Assembly: GCA_033980235.1 (NCBI GenBank) | Contig: CM067077.1 | Location: forward strand, 11,694,102-11,758,101 | DNA from: Diadema setosum | Taxonomy: Eukaryota > Echinodermata > Echinoidea > Diadematoida > Diadematidae | Length of the DNA stretch: 64,000 bases | Reading direction: 5' to 3' | Shown: positions 60,900 to 64,000 of the stretch, one piece after another | Position numbering within the stretch: the stretch's first letter is position 1 | Layout of the letters: each line of letters starts with the position of its first letter | The notes under the pieces: generated by a model | Told to the model about the DNA's origin: nothing | The model's database searches: none | The model's input: only the letters and a program-made list of their open reading frames with translations | Program-made: the position numbers and the translations under genes

Positions 60900-63789
60900 A
60901 CAAGCATTGTAACTTGGACCGAATTCACGAAGGTGGTACAATTGAAACCATTGTTTAAACCATGGACAATTTGTATGGAGCGCCAAGTGTCGCATGGCCT
61001 ATTTCGTTACGAAATCAGTAATTTCGGCCTATTTCGTTACGAAATAGGCCATGCGACACTTGGCGCTCCATACAAATTGTCCATGGTTTAAACCATGGTT
61101 TTAATTGTACCACCTTCGTGAATTCGGGCCATAAGATTCCTGTAGAACTAAGTATCAATGACGTACTTCCAGACGTTTGAGTTTAATTATGTAACATATT
61201 ATCTTGTTTTTGAGAAATGAATCTTTGTGTAACACCGTAAACCTAAAAACAAATGTGTCTTTGTTTCTGTGGATCTCGAACAAGAGAACAAGAAATAAAG
61301 GGTGATTGTGGTGATGATCAGGTGGGGAGAAATGAATCTTTGTGTAACACCGTAAACCTAAAAACAAATGTGTCCTTGTTTCTGTGGATCTCGAACAAGA
61401 GAACAAGAAATAAAGGGTGATTGTGGTGATGATCAGGTGGGGTGCCCATGTTGCCCAGCCAGTTAAATCTTCCGGACACACTGGCGAGATCATTACGGGA
61501 CCAATTAGCAGCATACTGGCAGATCAACACAACGTTCCGAATATATGCAATTTCTCTGTTTCTCGAACTGTTACATAATGCATTTCTTTTATTTCCCTAT
61601 AGGTCGCCACTTCGACAAGGACGGCAACATGCAGCTGTGGTGGTCGGAATCAGCCAGCAGGTCATTTGTGAATAAAACATCTTGTCTGGTGGAACAGTAC
61701 TCAAATTACACCTATGAAGACCTGGGCATGAATGCAAGTATACACCTGATGATATGTTGTATTGGTGAAATAATCAAATAATCAAACGAGTCAAACACAC
61801 GACAACTTAAGTGAGGGGAGAAGATCAGAATGATATTATGATTCCATAAGACCCACCTTTCGCGTTAAAATCAAATTGTGGACTTTATTCAAGCGAGATA
61901 TTGAAATCTAGAAGTTCTCTACATTTCTTCTTCGATATCGAGATACTTCATGTTCATGTTTAGATCCTTTCATACATAAATCTGCATTGAATTTAAAAAA
62001 AAAAATTGTTTCTTTTTTTGCATCCAATTATTAGGAAATAATTTCAAGTGGACATTTCAGTTTTAGTATACTCGAATTAAAAGCAGACTGAGTTTCCTCT
62101 TTAATATCCCTGTTTGTATTGTTCGGCAGTAAGGCTTGAAAACCTGATGCTTCCATGGTTACCAGAGTAACTAACTATTAGCAGTGGTATTTGTGTTTAT
62201 GTAACAGGTGAATGGGAAACAGACGCTTGGAGAAAACATCGCAGACAACGGCGGTTTAAAGGAAGCTTTCATGGTACGTATCATGCTGCTTATAATGATA
62301 CATGCAAGAGAACGGTACCATTCGAAGGTAATACTTCCTAGACAGGTTAGGTATTTGATTTGCGAAATTGCCATGAATGTTTGCAATCCAACTCGTATAC
62401 TTTGATTACTTACGTCAAATCTATACGTTATAGGCCTACATAATTACCAGTGTATATAGGCCTACATAATTACCAGTGGATATGATGATTTTGAGTGGCA
62501 GTACGCATCTTGGTATTCAAAATGCTGTTTCCTATACGAGCTCCTGGCATCCCTAAAGATTTTGTAAAAGACTTGCCAAGCACGTGCAAGTGGCAATGGT
62601 CGGCACTGGCTCTTTGACACGATTGTCATGTGTATGAGAATGTATATCATGAAGCAGTGCATGAAGCATAATTGACACCATTAATGAGAGGGTTTTAAAG
62701 CTTGTAATAGTGATAACACGATGTTCCTTGGTTGTTCCTGTGTTTGTGTTTGTCTAATCCAGGCTTACAGACACTCCGTTGAACATGGCCAAGGGGAAGA
62801 ACCTCTTTTACCGGGATTAAATCTGACTCACAATCAGATTTTCTTTCTAAGTTTTGGACAGGTAAATGGTTATTTTTAATTTGATGTGTTGATCTTTTTA
62901 CCGAGAACTTTTGCTTCTTTAACCGGTTGTTCCTAATTTGAGTCACCCCTAAAAGGGTACATTTCATTGACCAGCTGTATCCTGCCTATAACCCAGAATA
63001 ACATAATACTCTGTTTATGCGGTGACAAGACTTTGCTCTTGCGATTCATTTTCTCCAGAAACCTTGAGCTAGGGTTGTGATGGATTTTAGGTTTAGTTTG
63101 ATGTGAGGATGAATGTTATGGTTGGGTTATGTTTGTATGTTTAATTTATGTTTGGCTTATAGTGAAGATATTTCATCGGAGCAATTGTCACAGGAACAAA
63201 AGTCACGGGACCTTTTACGCAGGATTAATTGTCGCCACAGGGCTTGATAAAAAAGAAATACACCGTAACTCAAGTGATGAACGCCCTTTCCTTTTAAAAT
63301 GAGAGAGAATAGATTGATAATGTCATATGTTATGTCTTGCGATTTTCAATTGTTTATTACTCTTTCATGAACAGTAAAGATTGCATTGGTGTTTTTTTTT
63401 TTATATAGATGACAATGCTTTGTGGCACTTCAAATTCTGAGAAATAAATTTAAACGCATTGTGAGGAAAACATATGAAACATCGCGATGAATTTTATTTC
63501 ACATCTTCATTCAATGTAAAATGTAATTTCAAAGAACGTGGGATATACAATGTAGTGCATCGTTAAAGAACCGTCCGGATTGAAATCTTTACAGATAAAA
63601 TGGCTATAGAAACTATTGGTGTTGCTAGGTTTGTCTGCAAAGATACTTCTGGATGAGTGTTGTGAAAGAAAAGAAAATATTTTATTTTGACATGTGATTG
63701 TTGTCGTTACAGCTTTGGTGCGGCTTGCATAGAGAACAAGATATAAGGAACAGCATCAAAAATGATATGCATTCACCACTAAAGATTCG
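36756..63789 (+). CDS. M13 zinc metallopeptidase, neprilysin-like (21 exons, 3-prime end outside window)
   Basis: This gene encodes a membrane-anchored, extracellular zinc endopeptidase of the neprilysin/ECE family, which trims small signalling peptides outside the cell. The joined exons give 715 residues from the ATG at 36756. Residues 1-14 are a basic cytoplasmic tail, 15-36 a single hydrophobic anchor and 37-78 a stalk. The CGGW motif is at 101-104, VNAYY at 540-544, HELTH at 582-586, ENIAD at 644-648 and HSP at 710-712. Neprilysin is about 750 residues, so about 40 remain beyond the window. Zinc ligands H582, H586 and E644, catalytic E583, and D648 and H710 are all present. R716 is split by the last visible donor as CG plus one base, which is Arg whatever the third base is. 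Several NxS/T sites and the family cysteines are visible. The neprilysin cysteine pair near residues 234/242 is absent, as in [11 protein letters not shown] before HELTH and NSIK before the HSP histidine favour neprilysin over ECE. Introns range from 0.4 to 7.5 kb. Confidence 0.95.
38386..38773. mobile_element. TTAA-flanked foldback, copy 1
   Basis: The element reads TTAA-AGGGATTGTACAGTTTTG ... ACTGTACCATCCCT-TTAA. The arms continue inward for most of the length (AATTTCAGGTTTCTCA, GGTGAGATAATGAG, TTGATGAAAATTGGTTTT). A TTAA target is typical of piggyBac-type elements. The two opposite-strand open frames here are by-products of the symmetry. Confidence 0.9.
40041..40330. repeat. (CATA)n then (GATA)n microsatellites
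   Basis: About 13 CATA units at 40041-40092, then several GATA/GACA runs to 40330 with GGTA interruptions. Confidence 0.97.
40525..40950 (-). other. Possible unrelated exon or pseudo-exon in intron 1
   Basis: The minus strand is open for over 140 codons from a CTCAG acceptor-like site (at 40951-40955) to a stop at 40525. A possible CAG/GT donor at 40623 would leave an exon of about 109 residues. The frame includes cysteine-spaced, beta-like stretches ([40 protein letters not shown]) that vaguely recall a CUB-like domain. No motif is decisive, and open frames of this length also occur by chance in this window. Confidence 0.2.
41632..41783. mobile_element. MITE with GGGGCCCCGTTTCATAAAA-type ends
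   Basis: About 150 bp with inverted ends (GGGCCCCTGTTTCATAAAAC; the other end reads GGGCCCCGTTTCATAAAATT) and inner pairs TTGTTATCAGTGACA. The interior CTCTCAGCCAACCAGATGC matches the MITE at 33086-33238. It lies in peptidase intron 1. Confidence 0.87.
42323..42830. mobile_element. 508-bp inverted-repeat element with GCCC target duplication
   Basis: The ends are TTTTTACACTTGT and its complement, flanked on both sides by GCCC (42319-42322 and 42831-42834). Motifs TTAGCCCCGGA, TTAGTCCCGTAC and TTTACACT recur inside in both orientations. A central GCACCGCAATTGCGGTGC palindrome lies near 42662-42679. No coding content. Confidence 0.85.
43487..43860. mobile_element. TTAA-flanked foldback, copy 2
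   Basis: Same family and orientation as 38386-38773, with TTAA at both ends. It is slightly shorter, with a deletion near the right arm (about 43817-43825). It lies in peptidase intron 1, about 5 kb from copy 1. Confidence 0.9.
44128..44281. mobile_element. MITE with CCCATTTCATAAA-type ends
   Basis: The inverted ends are TCCCATTTCATAAAAG and CTTTATGAAATGGGGC. Inner pairs include TAGCAACTCTTG/AAGAGTTGCTA. It belongs to the same broad end-type group as 41632 and 48382 but has its own interior. It ends about 105 bp before exon 2. Confidence 0.85.
44387..44452 (+). CDS. Peptidase exon 2: 22-residue histidine-rich stalk segment
   Basis: The exon has acceptor TTCGCAG and donor GTACAT, phase 1 to phase 1, and is 66 bp long. 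It encodes a hydrophilic stretch with five histidines, several basic residues and an ENIS glycosylation site at its end, placed between the anchor and the first extracellular cysteines. Skipping it would keep the frame. There is no family motif here, so the call rests on splice sites, matching phase and order. Confidence 0.65.
46275..46545. repeat. Degenerate array of TTCGGAATAACGAAC-like units
   Basis: Repeated variants of a roughly 20-30-bp unit built on CCGAAGGTT, TTGATCCGAAAAT, TTTGGAATAACGAATC and TTTCGAATAACGAAC occur in both orientations, broken by A/T runs. The same motif forms an array at 60018-60245. It lies in intron 2. Confidence 0.7.
46920..46970 (+). CDS. Peptidase exon 3: first extracellular cysteine cluster
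   Basis: The exon has acceptor CTACCAG and donor GTCAGC, is 51 bp, and is phase 1 to 1. It encodes [17 protein letters not shown]. The C-x4-C followed by VKSA matches the stalk-end disulphide of neprilysin and ECE, where the first extracellular cysteines precede the peptidase N-terminal domain. An additional Cys (EEC) is present. The reading joins seamlessly to [15 protein letters not shown] in the next exon. Confidence 0.9.
47391..47552 (+). CDS. Peptidase exon 4: M13 N-terminal domain start (ACGGW)
   Basis: The acceptor is CTGTAG after a T-run and the donor is GTCAGT, phase 1 to 1. The exon contains [20 protein letters not shown], the hallmark opening of the M13 N-terminal domain. After NIIPE the sequence reads [11 protein letters not shown] where neprilysin has a SSRYGNF-type segment. 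The position of neprilysin Arg102, which contacts the substrate C-terminal carboxylate, is therefore Ser here (S116). Confidence 0.95.
48177..48260 (+). CDS. Peptidase exon 5
   Basis: The acceptor is CCCTAG and the donor is GTAAGC; the exon is 84 bp, phase 1 to 1. It encodes an amphipathic segment ending [12 protein letters not shown], which matches the family KA-x-LYRSCINE region carrying a conserved structural cysteine. Confidence 0.93.
48382..48550. mobile_element. 169-bp MITE (GGCACCGTTTCATGAAAG ends)
   Basis: The arms GGCACCGTTTCATGAAAG-TTGTCA and the complement are near-perfect. The inner TGACAACTT/TGTCAGAAACTGACA pairs extend the hairpin. It lies in peptidase intron 5. Confidence 0.88.
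50025..50233 (+). CDS. Peptidase exon 6: M13 N-terminal domain (GWPV region)
   Basis: The acceptor is TCACAG and the donor is GTAGGG, phase 1 to 0. It encodes [14 protein letters not shown] followed by a helical stretch and [22 protein letters not shown]. This corresponds to the neprilysin GGWP-to-DxxNS stretch that leads into the DQPxLGLPSRDYY motif. Confidence 0.93.
51025..51106. repeat. (TTTTC)n microsatellite forming a 3-prime splice tract
   Basis: About 16 tandem TTTTC units end 8 bp before the exon 7 acceptor AG at 51113-51114, so the microsatellite serves as the polypyrimidine tract of intron 6. Confidence 0.95.
51115..51177 (+). CDS. Peptidase exon 7: [13 protein letters not shown] motif
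   Basis: The acceptor is CCACAG, directly after a TTTTC microsatellite that acts as its pyrimidine tract; the donor is GTTAGT. The exon is 63 bp, phase 0 to 0. It encodes [14 protein letters not shown], the conserved M13 DQ-x-x-LGLPSRDYY motif with E in place of P. The following loop lacks the neprilysin cysteine. Confidence 0.95.
51696..51818 (+). CDS. Peptidase exon 8: helical N-domain segment
   Basis: The acceptor is TGACAG and the donor is GTGAGA; 123 bp, phase 0 to 0. It encodes [18 protein letters not shown] followed by a segment ending [10 protein letters not shown]. This aligns with the family Y-x-x-FM ... V-x-x-FE-x-x-LAN helices. Confidence 0.93.
52297..52383 (+). CDS. Peptidase exon 9
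   Basis: The acceptor is CTCCAG and the donor is GTAAGT; 29 codons, phase 0 to 0. It encodes [18 protein letters not shown] and ends KKEVPI, equivalent to the family segment after FE-x-x-LAN (I-x-x-E-x-R ... YNKM ... L). It joins IDWDRYF of the next exon. Confidence 0.9.
53269..53396 (+). CDS. Peptidase exon 10
   Basis: The acceptor is TAACAG and the donor is GTGAGG; phase 0 to 2. It encodes [20 protein letters not shown] then [20 protein letters not shown]. This is the neprilysin F-x-W-x-x-F ... VVVYAPEYLTKL region. NTT and NDS glycosylation sites are present. A poly-C run follows the donor by about 10 bp. Confidence 0.93.
53592..53666. repeat. Short foldback in intron 10
   Basis: GAAGAGCTTGCTCCAAAAAG and GGCGCTAAATC pair with GATTTAGCGCC and a TTTTGGAAGCTAGCTCTTC arm across a spacer of about 15 bp. 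A half copy (TGGATTTAGCACCTTTTGG) occurs at 55912-55933. Confidence 0.85.
54394..54985. mobile_element. About 590-bp foldback in intron 10
   Basis: The outer arms carry CTTCTGGG...TTTTTGAGCTAA-AAGCA and TGCTTATTAGCTCAAGAAACC. The middle arms carry ACTTCTGGTGCCACTTCCGG and its complement. The inner arms (54587-54637 and 54717-54776) carry ACCTTACCGCGCTCACACTT and its complement. An extra hairpin, GGTGATCCGAG/CTCGGATCACC, sits inside the right arm. Poly-A/T and poly-G/C runs punctuate the arms. No coding content. Confidence 0.85.
55069..55162 (+). CDS. Peptidase exon 11 (NYVIWR)
   Basis: The acceptor is ATACAG and the donor is GTACAG; phase 2 to 0. It encodes [20 protein letters not shown] then a basic helix ending FQK, matching the family L-x-N-YM-x-WR motif. 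The intron before it carries the large foldback at 54394-54985. Confidence 0.93.
56005..56133 (+). CDS. Peptidase exon 12 (RWKQCI, GRALG)
   Basis: The acceptor is GACCAG and the donor is GTGAGC; 43 codons, phase 0 to 0. It encodes a segment containing RWKQC then [19 protein letters not shown]. This corresponds to the family RW-x-x-C ... A-x-GR-x-x-V-x-x-x-F segment, including a conserved disulphide cysteine. Confidence 0.95.
56693..56791 (+). CDS. Peptidase exon 13 (WMDEDTK)
   Basis: The acceptor is ATGCAG and the donor is GTATAG; 33 codons, phase 0 to 0. It encodes [20 protein letters not shown] then [12 protein letters not shown], the family L-x-x-L-x-WMD-x-x-T-x-x-x-A-x-x-K motif. NGT is a glycosylation site. 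A long ATT microsatellite begins about 25 bp after the donor. Confidence 0.96.
56817..57011. repeat. (ATT)n microsatellite
   Basis: A nearly 200-bp TTA/ATT run with ATC interruptions, starting about 25 bp after the exon 13 donor. It produces spurious poly-Asn, poly-Ile and poly-Leu frames. Confidence 0.98.
57286..57363 (+). CDS. Peptidase exon 14 (IGYDEKL)
   Basis: The acceptor is ATTCAG and the donor is GTAAGT; 26 codons, phase 0 to 0. It encodes [20 protein letters not shown], equivalent to the family KA-x-x-I-x-x-x-IGYP region. It contains an NYT glycosylation site. Confidence 0.94.
57962..58124 (+). CDS. Peptidase exon 15 (VNAYY substrate-binding motif)
   Basis: The acceptor is GAACAG and the donor is GTGAGT; phase 0 to 1. 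It ends with [20 protein letters not shown]541 and A542 match neprilysin Asn542 and Ala543, which hydrogen-bond the substrate backbone. The run of four tyrosines after NA is unusual compared with NAFY or NAYY in relatives. An NDS glycosylation site lies upstream. Confidence 0.96.
58237..58603. mobile_element. TTAA-flanked foldback, copy 3 (inverted)
   Basis: Same family as 38386 and 43487 but in the opposite orientation. It starts TTAA-CCCAGTATTGATGGAGA with the first few terminal bases lost and ends TTTGATCCCT-TTAA. It lies in peptidase intron 15. Confidence 0.85.
59107..59158 (+). CDS. Peptidase exon 16 ([11 protein letters not shown])
   Basis: A small exon with acceptor TTTCAG and donor GTGAGT, phase 1 to 2, encoding [18 protein letters not shown]. 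It is the M13 FPAGILQPPFF motif, with Ala in place of Gly as in many bacterial M13 enzymes. Confidence 0.95.
60018..60245. repeat. Second TTCGGAATAACGAAC-like array, upstream of the HELTH exon
   Basis: Units such as GTTCGTTATTCTGAAT, ACGAACCTTCGGAATATTAA, CCTCCGGAATAACGAACC and CGAACCTTCGAAATAATG occur in about 230 bp. The array ends about 70 bp before the acceptor of exon 17. Confidence 0.75.
60315..60382 (+). CDS. Peptidase exon 17 (HELTH zinc-binding motif)
   Basis: The acceptor is TTTTAG and the donor is GTCAGT; phase 2 to 1. It encodes [20 protein letters not shown] followed by DR. H582 and H586 (codons at 60352-60354 and 60364-60366) are zinc ligands and E583 is the catalytic base. NYGGIG and HGFDD are neprilysin-like. 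An AACGAAC-type repeat array ends about 70 bp before the acceptor. Confidence 0.98.
60850..60902. repeat. (CT)n-(CA)n compound microsatellite
   Basis: A CT run of about 24 bp passes directly into a CA run of about 27 bp, immediately upstream of the palindrome at 60916. Confidence 0.96.
60916..61130. mobile_element. 215-bp near-perfect palindrome (GGCCCGAATTCACGAAGG ends)
   Basis: Two arms of about 100 bp pair almost perfectly (CACGAAGGTGGTACAATTG, CATGGACAATTTGTATGG, AGCGCCAAGTGTCGCATGG and complements). The short centre repeats CCTATTTCGTTACGAAAT. Internal sub-palindromes are GTTTAAAC, CCATGG and ATTTCGT-ACGAAAT. This is a foldback MITE in intron 17; no flanking duplication could be called with confidence. 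Confidence 0.92.
61212..61441. repeat. 115-bp tandem duplication in intron 17
   Basis: The unit 61212-61326 is followed directly by 61327-61441 with a single visible difference (TGTCTTTG versus TGTCCTTG). The second unit ends about 160 bp before exon 18. The near-identity implies a recent duplication or an assembly artefact. Confidence 0.95.
61603..61733 (+). CDS. Peptidase exon 18 ([15 protein letters not shown]), apparent GC donor
   Basis: The acceptor is CTATAG; phase 1 to 0. It encodes [13 protein letters not shown], then a segment with NKTSC and [17 protein letters not shown]. The cysteine is the family C-x-VEQY disulphide residue. The only end compatible with exon 19 (phase 0, [10 protein letters not shown]) is after AAT at 61733, giving donor GCAAGT instead of GT. 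The nearby GTATAC at 61738 would leave phase 1 and break the frame. Confidence 0.9.
62208..62273 (+). CDS. Peptidase exon 19 (ENIAD third zinc ligand)
   Basis: The acceptor is TAACAG and the donor is GTACGT; 22 codons, phase 0 to 0. It encodes [20 protein letters not shown] and FM. E644 is the third zinc ligand and D648 supports the catalytic site, as in neprilysin Glu646 and Asp650. Confidence 0.97.
62430..62481. repeat. 26-bp tandem duplication containing TAGGCCTA
   Basis: Two adjacent copies of ATAGGCCTACATAATTACCA plus GTGNAT differ at one position. Each carries the 8-bp palindrome TAGGCCTA. It lies in intron 19. Confidence 0.93.
62763..62861 (+). CDS. Peptidase exon 20 ([16 protein letters not shown])
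   Basis: The acceptor is ATCCAG and the donor is GTAAAT; 33 codons, phase 0 to 0. It encodes [20 protein letters not shown] then [13 protein letters not shown]. This matches the family AY-x-AY ... LPGL-x-L-x-x-x-Q-x-FF-x-x-FAQ segment. NLT is a glycosylation site. Confidence 0.96.
63713..63789 (+). CDS. Peptidase exon 21 (WCGLHR ... MHSP), last exon in window
   Basis: The acceptor is TTACAG and the donor is GTAAGT; phase 0 to 2. It encodes [20 protein letters not shown] then SPLKI and the first two bases of an Arg codon. H710 is equivalent to neprilysin His711, which stabilises the transition state. NSIK and the HSP context are neprilysin-like. The terminal NCP ... KC-x-W exon lies outside the window. 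Confidence 0.95.
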
Positions 63790-63928
63790 GTAAGTGTATT
63801 TCATATCATTTCATTTCATTTCATTTCAAATTATGATTTTATGATTATCATTAGCTACAACAAGGATATGCTGCCTTTGATTTTTAGCACAGTGTCAATG
63901 TGTTTAAAAAAACAGAAGAGAGCGAGAC

Positions 63929-63951
63929 ACACACACACACACATACCGACA
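63929..63951. repeat. (CA)n microsatellite near the right edge
   Basis: A short CA run followed by a C-run at about 63956-63968, in the last, incomplete intron. Confidence 0.9.
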
Positions 63952-64000
63952 CCCATCCCCCCCCCCCCCACATAAACATTCGAATATGTATACACATTAT

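Noticed and set aside
61734..61742. GTATAC as an alternative donor for exon 18
   Set aside because: It would end the exon in phase 1, while exon 19 starts in phase 0 right after its acceptor; the join would shift the frame before the ENIAD motif.

Overview
This is animal (metazoan) genomic DNA: AT-rich, intron-rich, and crowded with microsatellites, short foldback transposons, tRNA-derived SINEs and CR1/L2-like retrotransposon remnants. The repeat types (TTAA- and TA-flanked foldbacks, elements ending in a GTTTCATAAA-type terminus, tRNA-headed SINEs, TAGGCCTA-rich DNA) fit a marine invertebrate deuterostome. An echinoderm is my best guess, but the species cannot be fixed from sequence alone.

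The one confidently recognised protein-coding gene lies on the + strand from about 36.6 kb to past the right edge. It encodes a type II transmembrane zinc metallopeptidase of family M13 (neprilysin / endothelin-converting-enzyme family, closest in motif detail to neprilysin). I could place 21 exons, all phase-compatible. They encode 715 residues from the preferred ATG at 36756 up to the residue before the Arg equivalent to neprilysin Arg717. Only the last exon(s), roughly 40 C-terminal residues, lie beyond position 64000. The product has a short basic cytoplasmic tail, one membrane anchor, a stalk, the N-terminal CGGW region, the VNAYY substrate-binding motif, the HELTH zinc motif, the ENIAD third-ligand motif and the HSP transition-state histidine. 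Twenty exon ends have GT donors; exon 18 appears to use a GC donor.

The left 36 kb holds no gene I can defend. It contains, in order: microsatellites; a SINE whose tail is split by a foldback MITE (785-1205); a TTATAG minisatellite (6.4 kb); an unusual array of 16-bp CACGAG units that inverts its own orientation (8.7-9.0 kb, with a second copy at 25.1-25.6 kb); a degenerate telomere-like tract (15.4 kb); a second foldback MITE (16.8 kb); a roughly 105-bp tandem minisatellite (17.0-17.4 kb); the 3-prime end of a CR1-like retroelement (18.4-19.1 kb); a larger relative of the foldback MITE (25.6 kb); three more inverted-repeat elements (26.6-27.8 kb); and a decayed minus-strand CR1-like reverse transcriptase (33.0-34.3 kb) that itself carries a MITE. 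A second SINE ends only about 65 bp before the first located peptidase exon.

The peptidase introns hold further elements: three copies of a TTAA-flanked foldback, three members of the GTTTCATAAA-type MITE group, a 508-bp element with a 4-bp target duplication, a roughly 590-bp foldback in intron 10, a 215-bp near-perfect palindrome and a fresh 115-bp tandem duplication in intron 17, and two arrays built on a TTCGGAATAACGAAC-like unit. A minus-strand open frame in intron 1 (about 40.5-40.95 kb) is a weak candidate for an unrelated exon.

I found no operon-like or defence-like novel system. The strongest leads are the GC-AG intron, the Ser in place of the neprilysin Arg102 position, the self-inverting CACGAG arrays, and the datable nested insertions.
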